Assembly: GCF_002015035.1 (NCBI RefSeq)
Contig: NZ_MUXY01000001.1
Span: forward strand, 757,723 to 821,722
Direction: 5' to 3'
Source: Haemophilus parahaemolyticus
Lineage (GTDB): Bacteria; Pseudomonadota; Gammaproteobacteria; Enterobacterales; Pasteurellaceae
DNA: 64,000 bases
Shown piece after piece: positions 46,099 through 59,694 of this stretch. Each line of letters opens with the position of its first letter. Within the stretch, counting starts at the first letter, position 1. The notes under the pieces are model-generated. The model was not told the origin of the DNA. It saw only the letters and a list, made by a program, of their open reading frames with translations, and searched no databases. The translations under genes were made by a program, and so were the position numbers.

Positions 46099-47136
46099 AT
46101 GAAAAAAATCCTTGTTATCCGAAACGATAAAATTGGCGATTTTATGGTTTGCTTTCCTGCTTTTGCAATGCTCAAACAATCTTTATCAAATGTAGAAATT
46201 ACTGCCCTTGTGCCAAGCTACACTGCTCCACTTGCGGAACTTTGCCCTTCTATTGATAAGGTCATCATTGATGCCCCAAATAAAAAAGATCCTGTGGCAT
46301 TTCAAAGCGTATTACAAGCGGTCAAAAAAGAGCAATTTGATGCCGTAATTTCGTTTGTCTCCGATTGGTACAATGCTAAACTCACATGGAAAAGTGGAAT
46401 TCATTATCGCCTTGCACCTGCAACAAAGCTATTTCAATTTTTATATAACCATCGCTTAACACAACGCCGATCACAATCGGCAAAAGCGGAGTCAGCATAT
46501 AATTTAGACTTAGCTCGTGCATTTTTAGAAAAACAAGGTATTCCTGTTGTTGAACCTTCTGTGCCTTATTTGCAATTTAGTGAACAAGAGATTGCCACAC
46601 AAAAAACCAAATTAGCAAAACTTTTGGGCATTTCAACCGCTTGCAAATGGGTCTTTGTGCATAGCTCTACTGGTGGTTCAGCAACCAGTCTTTCGCTTGA
46701 ACAATATTCGACATTACTCAATAACTTAACCGAACACTTTGATTGCCAAGTAATTTTAACCGCGGGCAAAGGCGAGGAAGAACGAGCAAACGCATTGGCA
46801 TCTCTACTCACTCAAAATGCCGCAGTTTATGCCCAAAATGACGGCTTACAAGACTTTAGTCGTTCGATTGCCTGTGCCGATCTTTTTATTGCAGGCTCAA
46901 CAGGCCCGTTACATATTGCAGGGGCGTTAAATGTGCCAACTATCGGTTTCTACCCAAGCCGACTTTCTGCCCAACCACAACGTTGGCGACCAATTAACGC
47001 GGAGGGAAAACATCTTGCCTTTATGCCACCGTTGGCAAAAGATCGTGCTTCGCAGATGAATTTGAGCCTAATTTCTATTGAGAAAGCACTCAAAGAGATT
47101 ATCCCTTTTATGGCAAGAAATTGGCAAAAAGCCTAG
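46099..47136 (+). CDS. Glycosyltransferase family 9 protein (heptosyltransferase-like)
   Basis: A 345-residue GT9 protein. Family features are the N-terminal MKKILVIRNDKIGDFMVCFPAFAML and the C-terminal nucleotide-sugar region FIAGSTGPLHIAGALNVPTIGFY. GT9 enzymes mostly add heptose from ADP-heptose to LPS inner core. The acceptor and the exact sugar cannot be read from the sequence; it differs from typical WaaC/WaaF openings. Monocistronic start at 46099 after AAAGAG; divergent from argG. Confidence 0.85.
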   Translation: MKKILVIRNDKIGDFMVCFPAFAMLKQSLSNVEITALVPSYTAPLAELCPSIDKVIIDAPNKKDPVAFQSVLQAVKKEQFDAVISFVSDWYNAKLTWKSGIHYRLAPATKLFQFLYNHRLTQRRSQSAKAESAYNLDLARAFLEKQGIPVVEPSVPYLQFSEQEIATQKTKLAKLLGISTACKWVFVHSSTGGSATSLSLEQYSTLLNNLTEHFDCQVILTAGKGEEERANALASLLTQNAAVYAQNDGLQDFSRSIACADLFIAGSTGPLHIAGALNVPTIGFYPSRLSAQPQRWRPINAEGKHLAFMPPLAKDRASQMNLSLISIEKALKEIIPFMARNWQKA

Positions 47137-47212
47137 TTCTTTCAATGGTCTAGTCAAGAGAAATTTGTTAGACTAGACCTCTTTATTAGCCTGCAATATA
47201 TCCATTCAAATT

Positions 47213-48019
47213 ATGTTAAAAAGAACTCTACTTTCTTATTTAGCCTTGCCCAGCTTTGCATTAGCACAATCTTACGTTGTTTATGATTTTACTCACGATC
47301 GTGTGCTTGAAAGTCACAATCCGTATTCTACTCAGCCCATAGCATCTGTCACTAAATTGATGACAGCAAATATCTTTTTAGAAAATAATAAACAGAAAAA
47401 CTGTATGGCATCAATTACACGTGACGATGTGGATACCATTAAAGGCACCGGCACCAAACTGCCAAGAAACACGCCGATTTCGTGTGATGAATTATTAAAA
47501 GCGATGATCGTTCATTCTGATAATTATGCCGCTCACGCACTTTCACGTGCTGCAGGAATGAGCCGTGCTCAATTTATCCAAAAAATGAATGACAAAGCAC
47601 GCCAATTAGGTATGGCGACGACCCATTTTAAAGATAGTTCTGGTTTATCAAGTGGCAATGTGTCAAGTGCGATGGATTTAGTAAAGTTAGCTAAATATTC
47701 GATGAAAAAGCCCCTATTACAAACTTTATCAAATGAACGAGCCACCCTGATTACAGTCGGAAATCGTCAAATTTTTATGCAGAATACCAGTGCATTAGTA
47801 CGAGAAGAACTTTTTGATGCTGCGTTGAATAAAACGGGTTATCTCCGTGAATCTGGCTATAATTTAGTTTTCGTAAATAAACACCGTTGCAATAATAATG
47901 CGACCATTGGTGTGATTAGTTTGAATAACCGAAGCTCTGCTAAGAGATCATATTTTACCAAAACCAAACTAGAGCAATATGGTTGTACAAGTTTGGTGCT
48001 AAACCATCATTTTAAATGA
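47213..48019 (+). CDS. pbpG: D-alanyl-D-alanine endopeptidase (PBP7-like)
   Basis: A periplasmic serine peptidase that trims peptidoglycan cross-links. The signal peptide is MLKRTLLSYLALPSFALA. The three SxxK-family motifs are present: S45-V-T-K48, S102-D-N104 and K207-T-G209. 268 residues, shorter than E. coli PBP7 (310), with no C-terminal membrane anchor, as in PbpG rather than DacA/DacC. Substrate specificity (endo- versus carboxypeptidase) is inferred from similarity. Confidence 0.82.
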   Translation: MLKRTLLSYLALPSFALAQSYVVYDFTHDRVLESHNPYSTQPIASVTKLMTANIFLENNKQKNCMASITRDDVDTIKGTGTKLPRNTPISCDELLKAMIVHSDNYAAHALSRAAGMSRAQFIQKMNDKARQLGMATTHFKDSSGLSSGNVSSAMDLVKLAKYSMKKPLLQTLSNERATLITVGNRQIFMQNTSALVREELFDAALNKTGYLRESGYNLVFVNKHRCNNNATIGVISLNNRSSAKRSYFTKTKLEQYGCTSLVLNHHFK

Positions 48020-48058
48020 TGACGATAATTAACCAATTAAATGATTTTTTTATGCCTG

Positions 48059-48089
48059 CCCTTGAAAAGCAAATACCTACCCTTATTTA
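48059..48089 (+). promoter_or_regulatory. Heat-shock (sigma-32) promoter of groESL
   Basis: CCCTTGAAA (48059-48067) is followed after 12-13 nt by CCCTTATTTAT (from 48080), close to the sigma-32 consensus CCCTTGAA-N13-17-CCCCATTTA. No CIRCE element is visible, as expected for gamma-proteobacteria. Confidence 0.75.
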
Positions 48090-48150
48090 TGGAAACGTTG
48101 CCTCAACAACGGCATAAAAATTATTTCATTAAAACAGAGGAATTGAAACT

Positions 48151-48441
48151 ATGGCTCTTCGTCCATTACACGATAAAGTAATTTTAAAACGTGAAGAAGT
48201 AGAAACAAAATCAGCAGGCGGTATCGTTTTAACTGGTTCTGCCGCAACCAAATCTACCCGTGGTAAAGTGATTGCAGTGGGTACAGGTCGTTTATTAGAA
48301 AACGGCAATGTACAACCATTAGCAGTAAAAGTTGGCGATGTAGTGATCTTCAACGAAGGTTATGGCGTGAAATCAGAAAAAATTGACGGTGAAGAAGTGT
48401 TAATTCTTTCTGAAAACGATATTTTAGCGATTGTAGAATAA
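48151..48441 (+). CDS. groES: Co-chaperonin GroES
   Basis: A 96-residue heptameric lid of the GroEL chaperonin. The N-terminus [21 protein letters not shown] is followed by the mobile loop ([18 protein letters not shown]) that docks to GroEL. First gene of the groESL operon, transcribed from the sigma-32-type promoter upstream. Confidence 0.98.
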   Translation: MALRPLHDKVILKREEVETKSAGGIVLTGSAATKSTRGKVIAVGTGRLLENGNVQPLAVKVGDVVIFNEGYGVKSEKIDGEEVLILSENDILAIVE

Positions 48442-50109
<1,668 letters not shown>

Positions 50110-50130
50110 TTTCCCCTATTTTTAACAATA

Positions 50131-50159
50131 ACACCCGAGTGAAAACTCGGGTGTTTTTT
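50131..50159 (+). terminator. groESL terminator
   Basis: ACACCCGAGT-GAAA-ACTCGGGTGT (50131-50154) followed by TTTTT; a 10-bp stem with a GAAA tetraloop. Confidence 0.95.
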
Positions 50160-50204
50160 ATAGGGATATAGTAGATATCAACTTTTTTCTACTAATAATA
50201 TCAG

Positions 50205-51044
50205 TTACTGTCTCGCCATTCTCAAATTCACTGGAATACTCTCAAAATTAGAACGGAATGGATTAATGTCTAACCCACCACGGCGAGTATAACGAGCATA
50301 AACGGTGAGTTTTTCAGGTTTAGCGAATTGCATTAAATCGGTAAAAATGCGTTCTACGCATTGTTCGTGGAATTCATTATGCTCACGGAAAGAAACCAAA
50401 TATCGCAAAAGTTTTTCACGATTTAACCGCTTGCCAACATAGTGAATTTGCACGCTCCCCCAGTCTGGCTGTGAGGTAATCAAGCAATTAGATTTCAACA
50501 GGTGACTAACTAGCGTTTCTTCTACTATTTCATCTTCTGCAACATTTTCTAAATACTGATTTGAAAATGTGTAGCTCTCAATTTGAATCTCTTGCTCATC
50601 AATACACTCACCTGAGAAATTCACTATCGGTTGGTTAGTGTAATCGGCTAATTTGTGAGTTCTCACCGAAACTTGACCGCTTGCACATTGGCTTAAATCT
50701 CTCGTAAGTGTTTGTTCAACCTCTTCGATTGAAGCAAATTTGGTCTGATTAAAGCTGTTTAAATAGAGTTTAAAGCTCTTTGATTCGATTAAATTTTCGC
50801 TTTTAAAATCAATTTCTACATCAGCAATTGCGACTTGTGGTAAGCCATTTGAGTTTAACCATGAGAGTTCGTAGCAAGTCCATACATCCGCACCTTGATT
50901 GAACGGTTGTTGCTCTACAATCCCCAAACCTTCACGATTTAATCGGCGTGGTACGGGTTGCAAAAGCGAAGCATCATATTGACTTTTGTATTCAGTATTT
51001 TGCCCAAGTTTAAGGGCAGAAAGAGATTTATCTTGATAGTTCAT
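50205..51044 (-). CDS. queF: NADPH-dependent 7-cyano-7-deazaguanine reductase
   Basis: Reduces preQ0 to preQ1 in queuosine tRNA modification. A 279-residue two-domain QueF: the QueF motif ESKSFK (87-92) is in the N-terminal T-fold, and the catalytic Cys187 ([13 protein letters not shown]) with D194 is in the C-terminal one. No preQ1 riboswitch could be recognised upstream. The start is at 51044 ([15 protein letters not shown]). Confidence 0.95.
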   Translation of the reverse strand: MNYQDKSLSALKLGQNTEYKSQYDASLLQPVPRRLNREGLGIVEQQPFNQGADVWTCYELSWLNSNGLPQVAIADVEIDFKSENLIESKSFKLYLNSFNQTKFASIEEVEQTLTRDLSQCASGQVSVRTHKLADYTNQPIVNFSGECIDEQEIQIESYTFSNQYLENVAEDEIVEETLVSHLLKSNCLITSQPDWGSVQIHYVGKRLNREKLLRYLVSFREHNEFHEQCVERIFTDLMQFAKPEKLTVYARYTRRGGLDINPFRSNFESIPVNLRMARQ

Positions 51045-51232
51045 AACATTTCCTCACAAAATAGGCAGGAAGTGTAGCATATTTCTGATTTAAACGAGAA
51101 ATGAGAAAACTTATAATAAAGGCAATTTTTAGCCATCACATTTTATTATGGAAACGGTCTTTCTATTTTATCAACCAGACATTGTGAGCAATGGTAAAGT
51201 AGGTAATCAGCAGAAATAACTCAAAAAAACAT

Positions 51233-51274
51233 AAGCGGTAAGATCTGCAAATTGTTTTGCAAATATTACCGCTT
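51233..51274 (-). terminator. Inverted uptake-signal terminator after deoC
   Basis: AAGCGGTAA (51233-51241) and TTACCGCTT (51266-51274) form a 9-bp stem with extra inner pairing; on the minus strand ATGTTTTTTT follows. The rest of the 249-nt gap between queF and deoC shows nothing recognisable. Confidence 0.7.
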
Positions 51275-51293
51275 TTATTTTTGTAATCGTTCG

Positions 51294-51965
51294 CTAATAC
51301 CCTTCACCTTCAGCCAAAATATCACTGACAATCGCAATCCCTGCACTTGCACCAATTCTCGTTGCACCTGCTTTTATCATGGCTAATGCAGTTTGTGTAT
51401 CACGAATGCCACCTGAAGCTTTTACACCGATTTCACCAACCGTCTGTTTCATTAACGACACATCTTCCACGGTTGCACCACCTTTGTTAAAGCCTGTTGA
51501 GGTTTTCACGAAAGCAACACCAATTGCTTTGCAGATTTCGCACGCTTTGACGATTTCTTCTTTGGTGAGTAAGCAAGTTTCCAAAATTACTTTAAGCGGT
51601 GTACCTTGGCAGGCATTAAACACGGCTTGAATATCAGCTTGCACTTTCTCCCACTGATTCGATTTGATCCAACCGACGTTAATCACCATATCAATTTCAC
51701 CCGCACCCGCTTGAATCGCTTGCTCGGTTTCAAAGGCTTTGACAGAGGTTGCATTTGCCCCGAGTGGGAAGCCAATAACGGTGCAGATTTTCACCGATGA
51801 ACCCGCCAGTTTTTGCTTGGCAAGTGGAATATGACAAGGATTGATGCAGACAGAATAGAAGCCATATTCAAGGGCTTCTTCACAGAGTTTTAAAATATCT
51901 TGTTCTGTTTTTTCAGCTGTGAGTGCTGTATGGTCGATATATTTAGCAAGTTGAGAGGCGTTCAT
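51294..51965 (-). CDS. deoC: Deoxyribose-phosphate aldolase
   Basis: Cleaves deoxyribose-5-phosphate to glyceraldehyde-3-phosphate and acetaldehyde. The Schiff-base lysine is K154 (AFVKTSTGF), and MVINVGWIKSNQW and KASGGIRDTQTA are conserved. Start 51965 (MNASQLAKYIDHTAL) follows AAAGGAGAT and gives 223 residues, the short (Bacillus-like) DeoC class rather than the 259-residue E. coli class. No other deo genes are adjacent. Confidence 0.95.
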   Translation of the reverse strand: MNASQLAKYIDHTALTAEKTEQDILKLCEEALEYGFYSVCINPCHIPLAKQKLAGSSVKICTVIGFPLGANATSVKAFETEQAIQAGAGEIDMVINVGWIKSNQWEKVQADIQAVFNACQGTPLKVILETCLLTKEEIVKACEICKAIGVAFVKTSTGFNKGGATVEDVSLMKQTVGEIGVKASGGIRDTQTALAMIKAGATRIGASAGIAIVSDILAEGEGY

Positions 51966-52010
51966 AAAATCTCCTTTGAATGAAAACAACATTGCCCCAC
52001 AATATACGCC

Positions 52011-52052
52011 AAGCGGTTAAATTTGCAAAAGATTTTACAATCTTAGCCGCTT
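52011..52052. terminator. Inverted uptake-signal pair between deoC and yidE
   Basis: AAGCGGTTAA (52011-52020) faces TTAGCCGCTT (52043-52052). Divergent genes flank it, so a terminator role is doubtful; it may simply be a paired uptake signal. Confidence 0.4.
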
Positions 52053-52166
52053 ACTTTTTCTTGATGAAGAAAAAATGTGACGCAGTTATCATTTTTGAAG
52101 TTTCACTCTGTTTTCAAAATATCATCTTGCTATAATCCGAAAGGGTTAATTGATTTCGAGGTTTAT

Positions 52167-53822
52167 ATGAGTGAAACAGCGATAACCATCGGTCTGCTTG
52201 CCCTTGTTGCTGTAATTGGACTTTGGGTAGGTCATTGGAAGATCAAAGGTGTAGGGCTTGGTATCGGTGGCGTATTATTTGGCGGGATTATTGTCGCCCA
52301 CTTCACCACGCAATACGGTATTCAGCTTGACAGTCACACGCTACATTTTGTACAAGAGTTTGGCTTAATTTTGTTTGTTTATACCATCGGCATCCAAGTC
52401 GGCCCAGGTTTTTTCTCCTCTTTGCGTAAATCGGGGCTGAAACTAAACGGCTTTGCGATTTTAATTGTTGTGCTTGGCTCGCTTGCGACCATTATCATCT
52501 ACAAACTCACTGGTATTCCGCTTGATGTAGCTATTGGAATTTACTCAGGTGCGGTAACCAACACACCAGCACTAGGTGCAGGGCAACAGGTTTTAACCGA
52601 GCTTGGAATGACAGGCGTAACCAGCACAATGGGGATCTCCTATGCAATGGCGTATCCTTTCGGGATCTGCGGTATTTTACTCTGTATGTGGCTACTTCGT
52701 CTCTTCTTTCGCGTAAAAATTGATGAAGAAGCACACAATTTCGTCAAAGAGAGGGGGCAAGATAAAGAGACACTCGACACCCTTGTGGTGCAAGTCTCCA
52801 ACCGCAATTTAGACGGCATTAATTTAACCGAAATCCCTGGGTTTAATGAAGAAGATGTCGTTTGTTCACACCTTAAACGGGGCGAAGAAACCTTTGTGCC
52901 GAAAGCAGATAGCGAAGTGCGTTTAGGCGATGTGTTGCATTTAGTCGGGGAAACTGGCTCGCTAAAAAAAATGCGACTAATTATTGGCGATGAAGTGGAT
53001 GTGCCTGTCACGACCTCAAGCGGAGAAATTCGTGCTGAACGCGTGGTAGTAACCAACGAAAAAGTGCTCGGAAAAAAAATCCGCAGCCTTGGCATTAACC
53101 AAAAATATGGCGTGGTAATTTCTCGCTTAAATCGTGCGGGAGTTGAGCTCGTACCAACTGGAAATACAACACTTCAATTTGGGGATGTATTACATATGGT
53201 GGGGTGTGCCGATGTGTTAAACAACGCCATTTCAGTGATCGGTAATGCACAACAAAAATTGCAGCAAGTACAAATGTTGCCTGTATTTATCGGGATTGGT
53301 TTAGGCGTGTTGCTCGGCTCATTGCCGTTAAGCATTCCTGGTTTCCCTGTTGCGTTGAAATTAGGGCTTGCAGGTGGCCCGCTTGTGGTTGCTCTCATAC
53401 TAGCCCGTATTGGCAGCATCGGCAAACTCTACTGGTTTATGCCGCCAAGTGCTAACCTTGCTTTGCGAGAAATCGGCATTGTACTTTTTCTCTCTGTTGT
53501 TGGCTTAAAATCAGGCGGAAGCTTTGTTGATACACTCACCAACGGTTCAGGTTTAGAGTGGATGGGTTACGGCATTTTCATTACCCTTATCCCATTATTG
53601 ATTGTCGGTGTGATTGCCCGTTGGTATGCAAAAATGAACTATCTCAGCCTTTGCGGTTTGCTTGCAGGTTCAATGACCGACCCGCCAGCACTTGCCTTCG
53701 CCAATGAAATGAAAGAAGAAAGCGGGGCTCAATCCCTTTCTTATGCCACCGTTTATCCGCTTGTGATGTTCTTACGGATCATCTCCCCACAATTGATAGC
53801 AATATTGTTGTTTGTAGCGTGA
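52167..53822 (+). CDS. yidE: YidE/YbjL-type putative transporter
   Basis: An inner-membrane protein of the aspartate:alanine-exchanger superfamily, 551 residues from ATG 52167 (GAGG upstream); E. coli YidE is 553. Two blocks of about five or six spans flank a cytoplasmic pair of RCK-C (TrkA-C) domains (about residues 190-370). The repeat signature appears in both halves ([14 protein letters not shown] and [14 protein letters not shown]). The substrate is unknown. Confidence 0.88.
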   Translation: MSETAITIGLLALVAVIGLWVGHWKIKGVGLGIGGVLFGGIIVAHFTTQYGIQLDSHTLHFVQEFGLILFVYTIGIQVGPGFFSSLRKSGLKLNGFAILIVVLGSLATIIIYKLTGIPLDVAIGIYSGAVTNTPALGAGQQVLTELGMTGVTSTMGISYAMAYPFGICGILLCMWLLRLFFRVKIDEEAHNFVKERGQDKETLDTLVVQVSNRNLDGINLTEIPGFNEEDVVCSHLKRGEETFVPKADSEVRLGDVLHLVGETGSLKKMRLIIGDEVDVPVTTSSGEIRAERVVVTNEKVLGKKIRSLGINQKYGVVISRLNRAGVELVPTGNTTLQFGDVLHMVGCADVLNNAISVIGNAQQKLQQVQMLPVFIGIGLGVLLGSLPLSIPGFPVALKLGLAGGPLVVALILARIGSIGKLYWFMPPSANLALREIGIVLFLSVVGLKSGGSFVDTLTNGSGLEWMGYGIFITLIPLLIVGVIARWYAKMNYLSLCGLLAGSMTDPPALAFANEMKEESGAQSLSYATVYPLVMFLRIISPQLIAILLFVA

Positions 53823-53834
53823 TTTATTAAATGA

Positions 53835-53875
53835 AAGCGGTCGATTTGTAAAACTATTTTGCAAATCGACCGCTT
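53835..53875. terminator. Inverted uptake-signal terminator between yidE and gss
   Basis: AAGCGGTCGATTTG (53835-53848) and CAAATCGACCGCTT (53862-53875) form a perfect 14-bp stem with a 13-nt loop between convergent genes. Confidence 0.75.
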
Positions 53876-53895
53876 GTCTTTACGCAATTTTTCCC

Positions 53896-55788
53896 TTAAA
53901 ACGCTCTATCCTTTACTACTCTCAACGGTTGCATATCGCTATTGCCCATAATCACGCGGCTTGGATCAGAACGTAAGCAAGTGCCGCCGTAATGACCGCC
54001 GACGGTGAAGGTACAAATTTGCAGGTATTGTTCTTCCACTTTTGGCAAGCACCAAAGTTGTTGGTAGATGTTTTCTTGTTTGCTGAATTGCCCATCGGTG
54101 GTATCGAGTGTAGCGTTGTTTTCACCGATCAATTTCACGTTATCACCACGGCGACCAGCAATCGGTTTTTGGGCGTAGCCGTTTTGAATCAGGTTTGGCG
54201 TGAGTTCAAAACTCGCTTCTAGCAAATAACGGTGATTTGGGAAGAGCGACCAAAGCACGGGCAAAATCGCTTTGTTGCTTGGAATCGCTGTCCAAAGTGG
54301 CTCATATACCAACACTTCTGGACGCAGTAGCACATCAATTAACCGTACTTTATCTTCGGGGTAACCTGTGCGAATCGGCGGAGCAACTTCCATGCCTGTG
54401 GCATCTTCGCGGAGCTGCTCAAGCATCGTTTCCCATGCCCACGTTTTCCAAACGGTTTGCACCAAATTATTATCATCGTCAATCAGCTGACCACGTTTGT
54501 CCCAATGTAGCCCTTCTGTGCCGTGAATAATTTTGGCTTGGAAACCAGCTTGCAACAAAGCTTGTCGCATAAACATCGCGTGGTAATCTTCCTCATCATC
54601 GTGATCTTGTAGAATGTGCACGAGCGAGCTGGCTTGGCTATGTTGCCAACAATCAGCTAAGGCATTGCGTAAGCCGTCCGCTGGGTTTTCACCTGTAAAT
54701 TTTCCCGTATTTCCCACCGCTTGTTTCGCCCAACGGCTCATAATATCGCCTGCTTCAGCGTGGCAAGAAGCGGAATCGGCGTTGTATTCATAGACTTTCA
54801 GCCCGCGCTCGCTCATACAAAAATCCAAACGTCCTGTGATGGTTTGATAACGGCGATTTTGCCAAGAGAGCCGCAAGCGTGGCCAAAGCAATTTCGGGAT
54901 GTTGAAATATTGCAACAAATTATCATCTTTCAGCACTTTATCGGTGGCGTGCAGGTACATCAAATGCAGTTCATTAGTCGCATGAATCAGCTCTTGTTGA
55001 GCACTTTCAGACATCGCAAAATAGCGATATTGGTCGGAATGACTCACTTTATGCCCGCCCATTGCTTTGATATAAGCTGCATCAAAAGGCGCATTTTCAT
55101 TGAGCCATTTGCCGTCAAATTGTCCGTGATTTTTCACGTGGCGAGCTTGAAGAGAAAGTGCGGTCGGTTTTGGGAAAGGTTGCGGCTCGGCAAATTCGGT
55201 ATCATCGGTTTGAATCATCCAGCCGAGAATGTGAGTGTCGTTGAAAGTATCGTGCAGAAGATAGCCTTGTTCGGTAACGCTCATCGGCAATTCACGCGTC
55301 CATTGCTGACCGCTTGGAAGACGCGAGTGAATCACATTTTGCTCCACAATACGCACCCGATCTTCTAACACATCAGTAATAATCGCCACGTGCCCCGTAT
55401 GCTTGAACTCGCCCCCTTCCTGCCAAATTAACAATGCACCCGCTTGTGGTTTGCGTTTGCAGCCATTAGCGAACGCCTGCAGCGGTAACAAGGCATCGTT
55501 AACCACTTGGCGAAGAAAACGCAGTGCGAAAATCTCATACGCCATCCCCACATCGGCAAACACCATACCGTGATTGAGATATAAATAACGGCGGGCAAAC
55601 TCTACGCACTGCCATTTGTAGCCCATATATTCCCGCCCGACATAACTACGAAACGCCGCATCATTGGGAAACTCCTTTTCATCGGCAGTGTTGTAATCCG
55701 ACGAATAAATCGCGACCCCACCCGGGGCATAACCGAGCAAGCTACCAAAGGGATCGTGGGTGGTGATGTTAGGGGAACGGTCTGACAT
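53896..55788 (-). CDS. gss: Bifunctional glutathionylspermidine synthetase/amidase
   Basis: Makes glutathionylspermidine from glutathione and spermidine (ATP-grasp C-terminal domain) and hydrolyses it (N-terminal CHAP amidase). The amidase has Cys61 (YKWQCVEFARR; C59 in E. coli) and the histidine in KHTGHVAIITDV. The synthetase half includes RLDFCMSERGLKVYEYNADS and the C-terminal VGGHYGGTCLRSDPSRVI. Start 55788 (MSDRSPNITTHDPFGSLLG) gives 630 residues. The GSP family is found in enterobacteria and some other gamma-proteobacteria. Confidence 0.93.
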   Translation of the reverse strand: MSDRSPNITTHDPFGSLLGYAPGGVAIYSSDYNTADEKEFPNDAAFRSYVGREYMGYKWQCVEFARRYLYLNHGMVFADVGMAYEIFALRFLRQVVNDALLPLQAFANGCKRKPQAGALLIWQEGGEFKHTGHVAIITDVLEDRVRIVEQNVIHSRLPSGQQWTRELPMSVTEQGYLLHDTFNDTHILGWMIQTDDTEFAEPQPFPKPTALSLQARHVKNHGQFDGKWLNENAPFDAAYIKAMGGHKVSHSDQYRYFAMSESAQQELIHATNELHLMYLHATDKVLKDDNLLQYFNIPKLLWPRLRLSWQNRRYQTITGRLDFCMSERGLKVYEYNADSASCHAEAGDIMSRWAKQAVGNTGKFTGENPADGLRNALADCWQHSQASSLVHILQDHDDEEDYHAMFMRQALLQAGFQAKIIHGTEGLHWDKRGQLIDDDNNLVQTVWKTWAWETMLEQLREDATGMEVAPPIRTGYPEDKVRLIDVLLRPEVLVYEPLWTAIPSNKAILPVLWSLFPNHRYLLEASFELTPNLIQNGYAQKPIAGRRGDNVKLIGENNATLDTTDGQFSKQENIYQQLWCLPKVEEQYLQICTFTVGGHYGGTCLRSDPSRVIMGNSDMQPLRVVKDRAF

Positions 55789-55941
55789 AAAAACTCCAAA
55801 CAATAGAAATAATTGGAGTTAGTATAGAACTTTTATTTGCTTAAAAAAACTGCTTTACGCTGTTTTTTCCAACAAATTCACTCAACCAGTATTAAGGGAA
55901 ATTTCCAACTGAATTTTTGGAAATATTCTTGAGATTCTACC

Positions 55942-56008
55942 AAATAGGTGTATTCTAATTTGAAATAATTTAGAGACACATAACCTATTTTGAAAAGATT
56001 ATTTCAAA
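55942..56008. other. Interleaved inverted repeats upstream of gss
   Basis: AAATAGGT (55942-55949), TTTGAAATAAT (55959-55969), ACCTATTT (55983-55990) and ATTATTTCAAA (55998-56008) occur in A-B-A'-B' order. The region is otherwise non-coding; the 468-nt gap between gss and the membrane-protein gene holds only this and a decayed ORF. Confidence 0.5.
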
Positions 56009-56079
56009 TAACAGGCTTGAAATTTCACCACTTTAACAGTATAAAGCAATTATCTTTTCATCAATGATAGAGGCTATTT

Positions 56080-56253
56080 ATGTATTTATTAGTTGGTATT
56101 TTCGTCATAAGAGCAAGAGAAAATCACTAAAGAACATGAAATGGAGTTAAACGCGTAGCGGAAGTAAAACAAGCAGAAATCTTGAAAGATGTAGAAATCG
56201 TAAAAGCGTTGATTGGGAATTTTTTAAGCAATCAGAAATTAGATAACACATAA
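56080..56253 (+). pseudogene. Possible small decayed gene
   Basis: ATG 56080 reads MYLLVGIFVIRARENH then stops. Two single-base shifts would join a hydrophobic N-terminus to EQEKITKEHEMEL and then RVAEVKQAEILKDVEIVKA, ending at TAA 56251. The layout (one membrane span plus a charged helix) looks like a small membrane-anchored coiled-coil protein. No family was recognised and the case is weak. Confidence 0.3.
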
Positions 56254-56271
56254 TTTATAAAGGAGAAAGAA

Positions 56272-56778
56272 ATGGCAGATCCGCACATTAAATCCCCGAT
56301 GGATTTCTGGGATTATCTTACCGTAATCATTTACCGCTCAGGCTTTGTCTTGGCGACACTTGCAATATTCTTGTTGCCTTATCAATCTGAAATAGCAATA
56401 AGAGGATTATTAATTGCGGGTACTATGCTTGCTTCATCTTTGCATTTGTACCTCAAACAATTTCGTCTTATTTTTCAATTTGCTGCATGGATAGGGTTAC
56501 TTTGTTTCATTTTCAACCTGCCAATGATTGCATTGGGAGCAATGTTGCTTGTAATTGGAGGATTAAGTTATAAAGAATATTTCTGTTTTAGAATATTTGG
56601 TTTAAATGCTCAACCGATTTTTGTTGCTATACTTTGGTTTGCTTTTGTTTTTGAGCAAGCTTTGCTAGTGCGAATTTTCTCAATCATTATTGGCATTTTA
56701 TTACTCATTCTGTCTATTCAAAAATGGCGAATGCCGTTGCACTTTGATATCGGAGACAAAACAAAATATCAGGTTTAG
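56272..56778 (+). CDS. Small integral membrane protein (DUF2301-like)
   Basis: A 168-residue protein with about five hydrophobic spans and a short cytoplasmic N-terminus ([16 protein letters not shown]). The [10 protein letters not shown] segment in the middle recalls DUF2301 (COG5413) membrane proteins, but I am not certain. Strong ribosome binding site (AAGGAGAAAG). No partner gene nearby suggests a function; it lies upstream of purT, beyond a terminator. Confidence 0.7.
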   Translation: MADPHIKSPMDFWDYLTVIIYRSGFVLATLAIFLLPYQSEIAIRGLLIAGTMLASSLHLYLKQFRLIFQFAAWIGLLCFIFNLPMIALGAMLLVIGGLSYKEYFCFRIFGLNAQPIFVAILWFAFVFEQALLVRIFSIIIGILLLILSIQKWRMPLHFDIGDKTKYQV

Positions 56779-56794
56779 ACTTGAGCATTCTATT

Positions 56795-56837
56795 AAGCGG
56801 TAAGATTTTACAAAAAAATTACAAAATCTTACCGCTT
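56795..56837 (+). terminator. Inverted uptake-signal terminator before purT
   Basis: AAGCGGTAAGATTTT (56795-56809) and AAAATCTTACCGCTT (56823-56837) form a perfect 15-bp stem, followed by TTC. Confidence 0.7.
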
Positions 56838-56842
56838 TTCTG

Positions 56843-56866
56843 TATAATTCACGCAAACGTTTGCTT
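56843..56866 (+). promoter_or_regulatory. purT promoter -10 and PurR operator
   Basis: TATAAT (56843-56848) is followed at once by ACGCAAACGTTTGCTT (56851-56866), which fits the PurR consensus at all fixed positions. PurR bound here would block the purT promoter when hypoxanthine or guanine is abundant. Confidence 0.85.
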
Positions 56867-56894
56867 TTTTATTTTACTCAAAAGGATCAAAGAC

Positions 56895-59551
<2,657 letters not shown>

Positions 59552-59602
59552 TTGGTAAAACTTTATAAAAAATTACCGCTTGAAATTAAGACACCGTAGT
59601 AG

Positions 59603-59630
59603 AAAAAAGAGGCAAAAGCCTCTTTTTTCA
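59603..59630 (+). terminator. purB terminator
   Basis: AAAAAAGAGGC-AAAA-GCCTCTTTTTT; an 11-bp stem with a U-rich 3' arm, able to work in both directions between purB and dxr. Confidence 0.85.
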
Positions 59631-59694
59631 ACGATGATAAGGAGAAAGGAATAAAATTCGCTTTTCTATTTACTCGTCTAACCGTTTTAATATT

